DNA of 47,494 nt from NCBI GenBank assembly GCA_025938035.1, contig JAICQE010000009.1, forward strand, positions 1 through 47,494, read 5' to 3'. Shown here in pieces: positions 30,416-38,815 of this stretch; the stretch's first letter is position 1, and every line of letters starts with the position of its first letter. The translations under genes were made by a program, and so were the position numbers. Source of the stretch: Vicinamibacteria bacterium (lineage in GTDB: Bacteria > Acidobacteriota > Vicinamibacteria > Vicinamibacterales > UBA2999). The notes beneath the pieces were generated by a model that saw only the letters and a list, made by a program, of their open reading frames with translations, had not been told where the DNA came from and searched no databases.

Positions 30416-32290
30416 GTGTCCCAGCTGTCATACTGGCTGATCGCCAGCGTGCTGCTGGTCGCGACCTTCTGGTACCGCACCTACCGAGCTAAGCGCACGC
30501 TCGCGGGACGGCTCGAGGAGGAGCGTCAGCGCGCGCGGCAGATGAGCGAGCTCCATCTCGCCACCATCGAAGCGCTGGCGCTCGCGATCGACGCCAAAGA
30601 TCAGACCACGTACAACCACGTTGGACGCGTCGAGCTCTACGCCAGCTCGCTGGCGCGGGCGCTCGGCATGTCGGAGGCCGACCAGCAGGCGGTCAAGACG
30701 GCGGCGCTGCTGCACGACATCGGCAAGCTGGCCGTGCCCGAGCACATCCTGGCCAAGCCTGGACCGCTGACGCCCGACGAGTTCCAGAAGGTCCGCATGC
30801 ATCCGCAAATTGGCGCGGACATCATCAACGCGGTCCCCTTCCCGTATCCCGTCGCGCCGCTGGTGCTCCACCACCACGAGCGGTGGGACGGGCGCGGCTA
30901 TCCGATGGGGCTGAAAGGGGAACAGATCCCGCTCGGCGCCCGGATCCTGTGCCTCGTGGACTACTTCGACGCCCTGACGTCCGACCGGCCGTACCACAAG
31001 CCGCTGTCGATCGACGCCGCCGCCGCACTGATCCAGGAGGAAGCCGGCAAAGCGCTCGATCCGCTGGCTGTAGATGCGTTCCTGCGCATCCTGCCGGAAC
31101 TTCGCTCGCAGATGGAAGGCGCCATCATGGAACGTCCGCGCCCGATGCCGGCGATGCCGGCGAGCGAGGGCGCGCCGATCGCCGGTTCTCCGCGTGCCGC
31201 GGCGATGTCACGAGCGTCCGTCTTCGAGGACATCGCCGTCGCCCACCGAGAGATCTACGCCCTGTACGAGCTGGCACAGTCGATGGGGACAACGCTCGGT
31301 GTCACGGAGACGATGGGCCACATCGCGTCGAAGCTCAGTCGCGTCGTGCCTTTCTCAACCTGCTCGCTGTTCCTGTACTCCGAGGACGATGACACGCTGC
31401 AGTGCCGCTTCGCGTCGGGCACGGACGCGGAGCTCCTGCAGCAGCTGGTGCTGAAGAACGGTCAGGGATTGACCGGATGGGTCGCCCGCAACCGGCGTCC
31501 GCTCGTCAACGGACGTCCGAGCGCGGATTTCAACGCCGCGGGTTCAGTGCTCCAGACCGCGCTGGAATCGGCACTGGTCTGCCCGCTCATCTCCGGCAAC
31601 GCCGTGATCGGGGTGCTTGCCGTTTACCACACAGCCGAAGCCTTCTACTGCGATGATCACCGCCGCCTGCTGGACCGTGTGTGCGAACAGGCGTCTGCCG
31701 TGATCCGCAACGCGATCGTATTCGACCAGACCCACGAGGCATCCCTGACCGACCCGCTCACTGGCCTTCCGAACACGCGGTTCATGTTCCGTCACCTGAC
31801 GCGTGAGCTGGCGCGGACGCACCGGCTCGGCGCCGAGGTCTCGATCCTGGTGCTCGACCTGAACGGGTTCAAGGACATCAACGACACCTACGGCCATCAC
31901 GCAGGCGATCGCGCGCTGCGTGAGGTTTCCAACGTGCTGCGCGCGCTGGTGCGTCCCTACGACGTGTGCGCGCGGTATGCCGGCGACGAATTCGTCATCG
32001 TGCTCGCCGGCTGCAGCCGCGACGAGGCGGAGAACAAGCGCCGCGAACTCCAGCGCGGGGTCGAGCAGATCGTCTTCGAGCCGGCGCCCGGCACGCAGGT
32101 GCCGATGTCGATCAGCGTCGGCGCCGCCGTCTTCCCGCATGACGGCGAGACCTATGAGTCGCTGCTCGCCGCCGCCGACCGGCGGATGTATCAGGACAAG
32201 AGCGCCCGCCGGCGCGACGTGCAGCGGCAGCTCAGCGCCGCCCGCGTGGAGAGCGGTCCCGTTCCGGAGTACGACGCGTCGGTCGCCTGA
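30416..32290 (+). CDS. Membrane HD-GYP / GAF / GGDEF c-di-GMP protein
   Basis: 624 residues from a GTG. One N-terminal membrane helix (6-20), a short coiled coil (25-45), then an HD-GYP phosphodiesterase domain with HD at 100-101 and HHHERWDGRGYP (152-163), a GAF domain about 285-425, and a diguanylate cyclase domain about 440-600. The cyclase signature reads AGDEF rather than GGDEF, a variant that is often active. Putting degradation first and synthesis last around a sensor domain suggests a bifunctional switch. It may control the surface protease encoded just upstream; that is inference from adjacency. Confidence 0.92.
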   Translation: MSQLSYWLIASVLLVATFWYRTYRAKRTLAGRLEEERQRARQMSELHLATIEALALAIDAKDQTTYNHVGRVELYASSLARALGMSEADQQAVKTAALLHDIGKLAVPEHILAKPGPLTPDEFQKVRMHPQIGADIINAVPFPYPVAPLVLHHHERWDGRGYPMGLKGEQIPLGARILCLVDYFDALTSDRPYHKPLSIDAAAALIQEEAGKALDPLAVDAFLRILPELRSQMEGAIMERPRPMPAMPASEGAPIAGSPRAAAMSRASVFEDIAVAHREIYALYELAQSMGTTLGVTETMGHIASKLSRVVPFSTCSLFLYSEDDDTLQCRFASGTDAELLQQLVLKNGQGLTGWVARNRRPLVNGRPSADFNAAGSVLQTALESALVCPLISGNAVIGVLAVYHTAEAFYCDDHRRLLDRVCEQASAVIRNAIVFDQTHEASLTDPLTGLPNTRFMFRHLTRELARTHRLGAEVSILVLDLNGFKDINDTYGHHAGDRALREVSNVLRALVRPYDVCARYAGDEFVIVLAGCSRDEAENKRRELQRGVEQIVFEPAPGTQVPMSISVGAAVFPHDGETYESLLAAADRRMYQDKSARRRDVQRQLSAARVESGPVPEYDASVA

Positions 32291-32297
32291 TCGTAGA

Positions 32298-32317
32298 GGC
32301 CGACCTTCAGGTCGGCC
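32298..32317. repeat. GGCCGACC-TTCA-GGTCGGCC hairpin
   Basis: Perfect 8-base stem eight bases after the stop of the c-di-GMP gene. The same hairpin with another loop occurs at 7176-7195. It probably shapes the mRNA end or the reductase leader. Confidence 0.7.
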
Positions 32318-32339
32318 CGTGCGAGTACACTTCGCTTTA

Positions 32340-33089
32340 GTGCCAACGGTATCCGTCCCGCTGGTGAGCGTGGCACCGGTGACGCCGCGCTCGCGTCTGC
32401 TGACGCTCGACCTCCGGCGGCAGCCCTTCGACTTCAGACCCGGTCAGGCGGTGCTCATCGGAACGCGCGGAGTGCCCCGCAGGCCGTACTCCATCGCGTC
32501 GTCGCCGGAGCGGGCGGCCGAGACGCGAACCCTGGAGCTGCTCATCGCACTCGAGGCAGACGGGACCCTCGGTCCCCACCTCCCGGATCTCGTTCCCGGA
32601 AGTTCAATCGATCTCGAAGGCCCGCTGGGAACGTTTCTGTTTCCGGTGGAGCCGCCGGAGCAGCCGCTCCTCTTCGTCGCCGGCGGTACGGGTATCGCGC
32701 CGCTGCGGGCGATGATCGATCACGTACTGCGCGGCGACCCGCCGTCACCACGGCTGCCGTCGGCAGGCGCGCGACCCCGCCTGTCGCTGCTCTACAGCGC
32801 ACGCAACGGCGACGAGTTCGCCTTCATCGAGGAGCTGCGCGGCCACGAATCACGCGGATGCCTGGAACTGCACCAGACCGTCACGCGGGACGACAGCACG
32901 GCGTGGGCGGGCGGCCGCGGGCGTATCGGCCGATCGCATTTCGAAAGCGTCGTCCACGACCCGGCACAGACGCTGTGCTTCGTCTGCGGACCGCGCGCCA
33001 TGGTCAACGAGTCGGTATCGACGCTGGCGGCGCTCGGCGTGCCGGCCGAGGCGATACGAACCGAGGCGTGGGTCGTCCCGCGGGTCTGA
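32340..33089 (+). CDS. Ferredoxin-NADP-reductase-like flavin oxidoreductase
   Basis: 249 residues. FAD-binding motif RRPYSIAS, phosphate-binding GPLGTFLF, NAD(P)-binding GGTGIAPLRAM, and C-terminal CGPRAM are those of the ferredoxin reductase superfamily. No [2Fe-2S] or globin domain is attached, so its partner is unknown. The GTG at 32340 was chosen; a GTG at 32319 would add seven residues read from a hairpin. It probably belongs to the same transcript as the c-di-GMP gene, or starts its own. Confidence 0.85.
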   Translation: MPTVSVPLVSVAPVTPRSRLLTLDLRRQPFDFRPGQAVLIGTRGVPRRPYSIASSPERAAETRTLELLIALEADGTLGPHLPDLVPGSSIDLEGPLGTFLFPVEPPEQPLLFVAGGTGIAPLRAMIDHVLRGDPPSPRLPSAGARPRLSLLYSARNGDEFAFIEELRGHESRGCLELHQTVTRDDSTAWAGGRGRIGRSHFESVVHDPAQTLCFVCGPRAMVNESVSTLAALGVPAEAIRTEAWVVPRV

Positions 33090-33110
33090 ACCGTAGGATC
33101 CGCCTGAAGA

Positions 33111-33183
33111 GCCTGCCTCGCCGAAGCGCGACAGCGCGAAGGCTGGCGGACACTCCGTACTATCCGGCTGAAGCCGGATTCTA
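33111..33183. repeat. Pair of REP-like elements at a convergent junction
   Basis: 33111-33151 resembles the GCCGAAGC...GCGAAGGC family; 33162-33179 is the hairpin ATCCGGC-TGAA-GCCGGAT. They separate convergent reductase and fabI genes, and the second hairpin touches the fabI stop. Confidence 0.65.
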
Positions 33184-33951
33184 CATGCCGGTCACGTGGA
33201 AGCCTGCGTCCACGAGCAGCACCTCGCCGGTGATGCCCTTGCCGGCGTCGCTCAGCAGAAACGCTCCCGCTTCGGCAACTTCGACGGTGTCCACGTTTCG
33301 CCGCAGCGGCGCGCGGTCCTTGTAGATGTTAAGAATGTTGGAGAAGCCGGAGATGCCGGCCGCCGCCAGCGTCTTGATCGGTCCGGCGGAGACCGCGTTG
33401 ACGCGGACGTTCTTCGGACCGACGTCCGCCGCCAGATACCGCACCGACGCTTCGAGCGCCGCCTTGGCGACACCCATCACGTTGTAGTTCGGAAACACCC
33501 GCTCGCTGCCCAGATAGCTGAGCGTCAGGATGCTGCCGCCGCCGCGCTTCTCCATCAGCGGCAGCGCGCCGCGCGTCAACGCGATCAGCGAATAGGTCGA
33601 AATGTCGAGCGCCGTGCGGAAGCCATCGCGCGTGGTCATCGAGAAGGGTGCGGACAGTTCCTCGCGCGGCGCGAACGCCGCGCCGTGCACCACGAAGTCG
33701 AGTCCGCCGAAATCGCGATCGACGCGAGCGAACACCGCCTCGATGTCTGCGTCGGAGCTGACGTCACACGGAAGGACGAGGGGCGACTCGAGCCCCTGCG
33801 ACAGCTCGTGCACGTGCTCTTCGAACCGGCCCTGATAGGTGAGCGCGAGCCGGGCGCCGCGCAGCGCGGTCACCTGAGCGATTGCCCACGCAATGGAACG
33901 CTTGTTGGCGACGCCGACGACGAGCCCGTGTTTTCCGGAGAAATCGGCCAT
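33181..33951 (-). CDS. fabI: Enoyl-ACP reductase FabI
   Basis: 256 residues. NADH-dependent last step of fatty-acid chain elongation. The short-chain-dehydrogenase fold has the FabI-specific signs: GVANKRSIAWAIA at the nucleotide site, LTLSYLGSERVFPNYNVMGVAKAALE with the Tyr-x6-Lys catalytic pair, and VSAGPIKTLAAAGI. Length is normal. The stop codon lies in a REP-like hairpin and the upstream gap is wholly repeat DNA, so its promoter is not readable. Confidence 0.95.
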   Translation of the reverse strand: MADFSGKHGLVVGVANKRSIAWAIAQVTALRGARLALTYQGRFEEHVHELSQGLESPLVLPCDVSSDADIEAVFARVDRDFGGLDFVVHGAAFAPREELSAPFSMTTRDGFRTALDISTYSLIALTRGALPLMEKRGGGSILTLSYLGSERVFPNYNVMGVAKAALEASVRYLAADVGPKNVRVNAVSAGPIKTLAAAGISGFSNILNIYKDRAPLRRNVDTVEVAEAGAFLLSDAGKGITGEVLLVDAGFHVTGM

Positions 33952-33952
33952 C

Positions 33953-34135
33953 CGTTGTCCTTGGTGCGTAGTCCTTCGTGCTTAGTCCGTTCTTCGTCCC
34001 TCGTCCGCTCCGGGTCCTTGGTCCTTAGTCCGTGCGGCAGCCTCCAGCCAAGCGCACCAAGCACCTGGGACCAAGGACGGACCTGGGACTAAGGACGGAC
34101 CTGGGACTAAGAACACAGGACCAAGGACCAGGGAA
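33953..34135. repeat. Large inverted GTCCTTGGTCC word repeat
   Basis: Left half (33957-34033) carries GTCCTTGGT/TAGTCC words; right half (34065-34133) carries the complementary GGACCAAGGAC/GGACTAAGGACGG words, about 75 bases each. One of the largest of the word-repeat family, filling the fabI upstream gap completely. Confidence 0.85.
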
Positions 34136-34136
34136 G

Positions 34137-34886
34137 TTACCGGCCGCGTTTCCGGCCGCCGCCGCCCGGCCGTTGGCCGCCGCGCCCCTGTCCGGGACGG
34201 CCGGCGCCGCCACCCTGCCCGGATCGGTTGCCGTGGCGCTGGCCCTGCGGCCCGCCGCCGCCGTAGCCGGGACCTCGCTGGCCGCCGAATCGAGACTGGC
34301 CCGACTGGGACTGCCCGTGGGCGTTACGCTGGCGATGGCCGCCGCCGCGGTGGCGCTGCCCGTTGCGTGAATCGAACTTGCCGCCGGACGGGCGGAACGT
34401 AAAGTCGGGCGCCTTGCGCTCCGGGGTGTGACCTTCCGGCCGCGGCAGCGTGGCGCGAATCAGCGGCCGATGGACCGGCCATTCATCGCGGTCTGCATCC
34501 GTTTCCTCGATCGGCTCGGCGGCTGGCTGATCGGATGCGGGAGCCGCGGCACGTTCGTCCTGACTTCCGGCTTCCGGCTCGATGGTTTCGGCGACTTCGG
34601 CAACGTCGTCGACGATCACCGTCGGCTCCTCGGAGGACTGAACGTCCGCGACCTCTGCAGCCCGGTTCGAGCCCTCGACCAGTTGCGCCTCGAGCGGGCC
34701 GGTCTTGCGACGCCGCGCCGCGGGCACTTTGGCCTCTTTGTACTCATGCTCCGCGTCGCACGTCGTGCACCGTGTCTGCTTGACGGTGTCTTCGATCATC
34801 GCCACGACCGCATGGTTGGTGATGCGGCGCTCGCGCGGACAGTAGTCGTCCAGAATGTCACCGAGCCGAAGCCGGCGTTGCTGCAT
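34137..34886 (-). CDS. Zinc-ribbon protein with Gly/Arg-rich disordered tail
   Basis: 249 residues. Residues 1-55 form a compact cysteine domain (LGDILDDYCPRERRITNHAV, then TRCTTCDAEHEYKEAKVP), likely a zinc ribbon with C16, C40, C43 and a histidine. Residues 60-135 are acidic and disordered. Residues 150-249 are low-complexity Gly/Arg/Gln (RHRGGGHRQRN, GQGRGGQRPGGGG), like RGG boxes of RNA-binding proteins. Nucleic-acid binding is a reasonable inference; no named family is recognised. Base composition is extremely GC-rich in the tail. Confidence 0.75.
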   Translation of the reverse strand: MQQRRLRLGDILDDYCPRERRITNHAVVAMIEDTVKQTRCTTCDAEHEYKEAKVPAARRRKTGPLEAQLVEGSNRAAEVADVQSSEEPTVIVDDVAEVAETIEPEAGSQDERAAAPASDQPAAEPIEETDADRDEWPVHRPLIRATLPRPEGHTPERKAPDFTFRPSGGKFDSRNGQRHRGGGHRQRNAHGQSQSGQSRFGGQRGPGYGGGGPQGQRHGNRSGQGGGAGRPGQGRGGQRPGGGGRKRGR

Positions 34887-34927
34887 GAAATCCCCCGGAA
34901 CCGATTCCGTCAGGCGGGATGTGAGCT

Positions 34928-35102
34928 CGTCCGCCGTAGCCCCCTGGCGAAGGCGGAAAACGCGTCCGCCGAAGCCCCCGGCGAAGGCGGAAGCTAGCCC
35001 ACCGAAGCGATGACGCAGGCGGGCTGGTGCGGGTGTCGGGAAAGTCTAGCAGGGAAAGGGGGAATTCCAAATCCCAAATCCAAACCCCAAATCCCAAAGA
35101 AA
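34928..35102. repeat. Three REP-like elements plus CCAAATCC word repeat
   Basis: Palindromic elements at about 34930-34957, 34965-34991 and 34998-35022 share TCCGCCGAAGCCCCCGGCGAAGGCGGA-like structure with decreasing similarity. 35064-35098 is a tandem CCCAAATCC / CCAAATCCC word array. Together they fill the gap before argH. Confidence 0.75.
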
Positions 35103-35116
35103 CCCCGTGAAAAACG

Positions 35117-36493
35117 TCAACTGACGGACTTTATCCACGCATGGCATTCGGCCAGAGCGGCCGTTACGGCATCCGGATTCGTCGACTGCGGAGTCCGTCG
35201 AGCCTTGACCGAGGCAAGGGCGGTCGCCGCCAGCGGAGCGTCGTCGCCGAACATTTCGCTCGCCTCCCTCCACTCGCCCATCGTCAGGTCGCTGAAGTCC
35301 CGCCCTTCCGTGACCAGCCGCCGGACCATTGCGCCGACGACCTCATGGGCGCGCCGGAACGGCATTCCCCGCGTGGTGAGGTAGTCCGCCACGTCGGTGG
35401 CGAGCAGCAGACCGGAGGCGGCGCGCCCCGAGCGCTCGGCATTGAGCGTCAGCCGCGCCACCACGGCATGGACGGCGCGAAGGGATACGGCCAGGGTCGA
35501 TTCGGCGTCGAAGACCGCTTCCTTGTCTTCCTGAAGATCCTTGTTGTACCCGGTGGGCAGTCCCTTCATCGTGACGAGCCAACCCGTCAGGCGGCCGACG
35601 GCGCGTCCGGTCTTGCCCCGCACGAGCTCCAGCGGGTCCGGGTTTTTCTTTTGCGGCATCATGCTGCTGCCCGTCGCCGAGGCATCCGCCAGCTCGAAGA
35701 AACCGTGTTCCTCGCCGGTGAAGATGATGAGGTCCTCCGCCAGCCGGCTGAGGTGCACCATCGCCAGCGATACGGCATACAGGAAGGCAGCAACGAAGTC
35801 CCGATCGGACGAGGCATCCATGCTGTTCGGAACGACGCGCGAAAAACCGAGCGCCTTCGCCAGGCGCGCCGTGTCCACCGGATAGCTCGTACCGGCCACC
35901 GCACCCGAACCGAGCGGCAGCGCGTCGGCTTCGACGGAGGCGGCCGCCAGCCGCGCAAAATCGCGCCGGAGCGCCGACGCGTGCGACAGGAAGAAGTGTG
36001 AGACGAGCACCGGCTGTGCCCGGCGGAAGTGCGTGTACGACGGCATGAGCGCGGACGCGGCGCGCTCCGCCTGATCGGCGCACGCGGCAACGAGCGTGAC
36101 CAGATCCTTCTGCAGCAGCGGAATGCGGCGACGCAAGTACAGGCGGAGGTCGAGCGAGACCTGCTCGTTACGGGACCGGCCCGTATGCAGGCGCCGGCCC
36201 GCGTCACCGATCCGTTCAATCAGTCGCCGCTCGACGAAGCTGTGCACGTCTTCGTCCGGACCGGCGACCGACTCCGGGCTGCGGCGGCCTTCCTCGAGGA
36301 TCTCCCTGAGCGCCGCCACGATTGCCCGGGCGTCGTCCGGCCCGAGCATTCCGGCCGCCTCGAGCGCTTCGGCCCACGCAATGCTGCCGGTGACGTCGTC
36401 TTCGAACAGCAGTCGATCGAAGCCGAAGGAGACGCCGAAATCGAAGGCCGCGGGATCGGGGGCGGTATCGAAACGGCCGGACCAGAGCGTCAT
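35117..36493 (-). CDS. argH: Argininosuccinate lyase
   Basis: 458 residues. Splits argininosuccinate to arginine and fumarate, the last step of arginine synthesis. The fumarase-superfamily signature GSSMMPQKKNPDPLE is intact, with HTGRSRNEQV and the catalytic His region SYTHFRRAQPV. Starts within the stop of the ArgG-like gene (TGATG), so the two are coupled. Last gene of the leftward arg operon. Confidence 0.96.
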   Translation of the reverse strand: MTLWSGRFDTAPDPAAFDFGVSFGFDRLLFEDDVTGSIAWAEALEAAGMLGPDDARAIVAALREILEEGRRSPESVAGPDEDVHSFVERRLIERIGDAGRRLHTGRSRNEQVSLDLRLYLRRRIPLLQKDLVTLVAACADQAERAASALMPSYTHFRRAQPVLVSHFFLSHASALRRDFARLAAASVEADALPLGSGAVAGTSYPVDTARLAKALGFSRVVPNSMDASSDRDFVAAFLYAVSLAMVHLSRLAEDLIIFTGEEHGFFELADASATGSSMMPQKKNPDPLELVRGKTGRAVGRLTGWLVTMKGLPTGYNKDLQEDKEAVFDAESTLAVSLRAVHAVVARLTLNAERSGRAASGLLLATDVADYLTTRGMPFRRAHEVVGAMVRRLVTEGRDFSDLTMGEWREASEMFGDDAPLAATALASVKARRTPQSTNPDAVTAALAECHAWIKSVS

Positions 36494-37218
36494 CAGCTAT
36501 TCACCGGGACGGGCTGCGCAGGGTGCAGCTGCAGTGTGATCGAGCCGCGACCGCCGCACGCGCTGTACGCCGCGCGCAGCAGGTCGAGCGCCGGCGCTTC
36601 CGCGGTTGCGGCCGCGTACTCACCGCCGATCAGCGACAGGATTTCAATCAGCTCGCGCAGCCCCAAGGGCACACCATTCACCGAAACGGGCACGCGATCG
36701 TGAAACTCGATCGTGACGTGCGCGGGCTCCGAGGCGGTGTATGCGGGTGGCCGCAGCAGAAGATGGCCGCCGGCGCGAACCGCGCTCGTCTCCGGCGACT
36801 CGGCGGGTGGCACGATGACGTTCATCGCCGGGTCGATCGCGCCGATGTGTTCGGCGAGCGATTGGTCGGTCGACGCGTAGGCGACCGCATTTGCCCCTTC
36901 GATGGCGGCGACCTCGAGGAGGGCCGCGGCAATCACCGGATGCGGCAGCCGCCGCAGCGCTTCGCCATCCGGCGGCGCCGGCGCGGCCGCCGCCGGCACA
37001 ATCACGTCGCGCGCGAACGCCTCGCACCGATCGAGAACGTGCGCCCGCACCGCGCCACAGGCGATCGCACGGGCGCGGATTTCCTCGAGATCGTCCGGCT
37101 GGCCAACGTCGACGACGAGCGCGGCGACGTCCGCGCGGCACGACTCGGCCAGCCACTTCACGGCAGCGCACGATCGCGTATCACCCGCGAAGGCCAGCAC
37201 GATGCGTCTTCTGTTCAC
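36493..37218 (-). CDS. Shortened argininosuccinate-synthase-like protein
   Basis: 241 residues against about 400 for ArgG. Start is a GTG with GAGGA eight bases upstream. It follows ArgG in outline: RRIVLAFAGDTRSCAAVKWL where ArgG has the ATP loop AYSGGLDTS, then ALVVDVGQPDDLEEIRARAIACGAVRAHVLD, and a late VTIEFHDRVPVSVNGVPLGLRELIE matching the ArgG C-terminal domain. The ATP loop is altered, the GATGKGNDQVRFE block is replaced by YASTDQSLAEHIG, and the citrulline/aspartate-binding middle is largely gone. It may be a non-catalytic relative or a decayed gene under selection to stay open. Between argR and argH in one operon. Confidence 0.75.
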   Translation of the reverse strand: MNRRRIVLAFAGDTRSCAAVKWLAESCRADVAALVVDVGQPDDLEEIRARAIACGAVRAHVLDRCEAFARDVIVPAAAAPAPPDGEALRRLPHPVIAAALLEVAAIEGANAVAYASTDQSLAEHIGAIDPAMNVIVPPAESPETSAVRAGGHLLLRPPAYTASEPAHVTIEFHDRVPVSVNGVPLGLRELIEILSLIGGEYAAATAEAPALDLLRAAYSACGGRGSITLQLHPAQPVPVNS

Positions 37219-37229
37219 GATGTGATTCC

Positions 37230-37673
37230 TCAGAGCTGTTCGAAGCGCTTGACGAGCGCGCGCGCGCGGCGCGTGTCGCGCGCGATGACGAGTATCGTGT
37301 CGTCGCCGGCCAGCGTGCCGACGACTTCCGGGAGGCTGGCGGCATCGATGGCCACGCCCAGCAGCTGCGCCTGGCCCGGTCCGGTGCGCAGCACGACGAG
37401 CTGCTGCACGCGATCGACGCGGGTCAGATAATCGGCGGCGGCGCGATGCAGCAGCGACTGCCCGTTCTGCGGCGTCCGCGGATGCAGCGGCGGCGCCTGG
37501 TAGGCACCGTCGGCGCCGCCCTTCACCAGGCCGAGGTCGCGGATGTCGCGCGACAAGGTCGCCTGCGTCACGTCGAATCCGGCCTTGCGCATGCTGCGGC
37601 GCAGCTGCTCCTGGCTGCGCACCGGCGAGCGATGGATGATGTCGACGATGGCCGACTGACGGCGCGCTTTCAT
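37230..37673 (-). CDS. argR: Arginine repressor ArgR
   Basis: 147 residues. N-terminal winged helix (SIVDIIH-like start, ATLSRDIRDLGLVK) and C-terminal hexamer and arginine-binding domain (GTLAGDDTILVIARD). Normal length. Diverges from argC across a 107-base region with a likely operator. Its stop overlaps the ribosome site of the ArgG-like gene. Confidence 0.93.
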   Translation of the reverse strand: MKARRQSAIVDIIHRSPVRSQEQLRRSMRKAGFDVTQATLSRDIRDLGLVKGGADGAYQAPPLHPRTPQNGQSLLHRAAADYLTRVDRVQQLVVLRTGPGQAQLLGVAIDAASLPEVVGTLAGDDTILVIARDTRRARALVKRFEQL

Positions 37674-37698
37674 CGCGGTTCAGGCCCTCCCGGCGGCC

Positions 37699-37732
37699 TT
37701 GACTGATTATGCACCGAACTGTATAAATATAC
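37699..37732 (+). promoter_or_regulatory. argC promoter with probable ArgR site
   Basis: TTGACT (37699-37704) and TATAAA (37722-37727) are 17 bases apart. The palindrome GTATA-AA-TATAC (37721-37732) covers the -10 box, the AT-rich type of site bound by ArgR. The region also serves argR in the other direction, so one site could control both sides. Confidence 0.65.
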
Positions 37733-37743
37733 TTTTTTCCGGT

Positions 37744-37757
37744 CCGCCTCAAGGCGG
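37744..37757. repeat. CCGCC-TCAA-GGCGG hairpin in argC leader
   Basis: Small member of the GTCCGCC...GGCGGAC family, followed at distance by ACTACAGAGG as in other copies (ACTACGA). It would form a hairpin in the argC mRNA leader, 24 bases before the ATG. Confidence 0.6.
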
Positions 37758-37780
37758 CACAGAGCGCTACACTACAGAGG

Positions 37781-38815
37781 ATGCCAATCGCCGCTCCGCT
37801 CCCGTCGCCAGCCGGCACGCCGCCCGGCACCCGCACGCGCGTCGCCATCGCCGGCGCCACCGGCTACGCCGGACAGGAGCTGCTGCGCATTCTTGCGCGC
37901 CATCCGGCGGTCACGCTGACGACGGCGATGTCGTCCGGCGCAGCCAGCGCGCCCCGGCCGATGCCCGCGCTGGCCCGCATCTGGGACGGGACGGTCGTGC
38001 CGCTGGACGTCGAGAAGCTCGTCGCGGATGCCGATATCGTCTTTCTCGCGCTGCCGGAAGCCGCCTCCGCTGAGCTCGCCCCGGCGCTCGTCGAACGGGG
38101 CCGCCGTGTCATCGATCTCTCCGGCGCCTTCCGGATTCGCGACGACGCCGCGCGGCAACGGTGGTACCCGGCGACGGCGGCGCTGCCGTCCGGCACCGTC
38201 TACGGGTTCTCGGAGCGGAACCGCGAGGCCATCCGCGACGCGCGCCTCCTATCCAACCCGGGCTGCTACCCGACCGCCGCGCTGATGGCGCTTTCGCCGC
38301 TGGCCGATGCCGGCCTGCTCGCCGGCCCGGTCGTCGTGGACGCGAAGTCGGGCGTCTCCGGCGCGGGGAAGACGCCAAGCGACCGCACGCACTTTTCGGA
38401 AAACCACGGCAGCGTCGCGGCGTACGGCATCTTCGGGCATCGGCACACCGCCGAGATGGAGCAGGAGCTGTCCGCGCCGGTGACGTTCGTTCCGCATCTC
38501 GTTCCGCTCGACCGCGGCATTCTCGAGACGATCTACGTCACCCTCCCTTCGGGGACCACGGAAGCGCAAGTCGCCGGGGCGCTCAACGCCGCATACGCCG
38601 ATGCGCCATTCGTGCGTCTGACGGGAACGACGCTCCCCGAGATCAAGCACGTCGCACACACCAACTTCTGCGACATCGGGTGGAAGGTGGATGAAGCCGG
38701 CTCCCGGGCCGTGATCGTCGCGGTGCTCGACAATCTCGTGAAGGGCGCGGCGGGATCTGCGGTCCAGAACCTGAACATCATGCTCGGCGTGGACGAGCGC
38801 ACGGGTCTCCTGTAA
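37781..38815 (+). CDS. argC: N-acetyl-gamma-glutamyl-phosphate reductase
   Basis: 344 residues. NADPH-dependent third step of arginine synthesis. VAIAGATGYAGQELLRIL is the nucleotide loop, LLSNPGCYPTAAL holds the catalytic cysteine, and HRHTAEMEQEL and AYADAPFVRL are family signatures. A 17-residue Pro-rich N-terminal extension precedes the fold. First gene of argC-B-D-(NAGS)-J; the stop overlaps argB by one base (TAATG). Confidence 0.95.
   Translation: MPIAAPLPSPAGTPPGTRTRVAIAGATGYAGQELLRILARHPAVTLTTAMSSGAASAPRPMPALARIWDGTVVPLDVEKLVADADIVFLALPEAASAELAPALVERGRRVIDLSGAFRIRDDAARQRWYPATAALPSGTVYGFSERNREAIRDARLLSNPGCYPTAALMALSPLADAGLLAGPVVVDAKSGVSGAGKTPSDRTHFSENHGSVAAYGIFGHRHTAEMEQELSAPVTFVPHLVPLDRGILETIYVTLPSGTTEAQVAGALNAAYADAPFVRLTGTTLPEIKHVAHTNFCDIGWKVDEAGSRAVIVAVLDNLVKGAAGSAVQNLNIMLGVDERTGLL

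Noticed and set aside
33953..34135. CRISPR or origin iterons
   Set aside because: Words are imperfect and arranged as a large inverted repeat with no regular spacer, no DnaA boxes, no replication genes.
36493..37860. 455-codon version of the ArgG-like gene
   Set aside because: The upstream part is a frame-shifted shadow of argR; a GTG with a good ribosome site at 37218 gives the plausible product.
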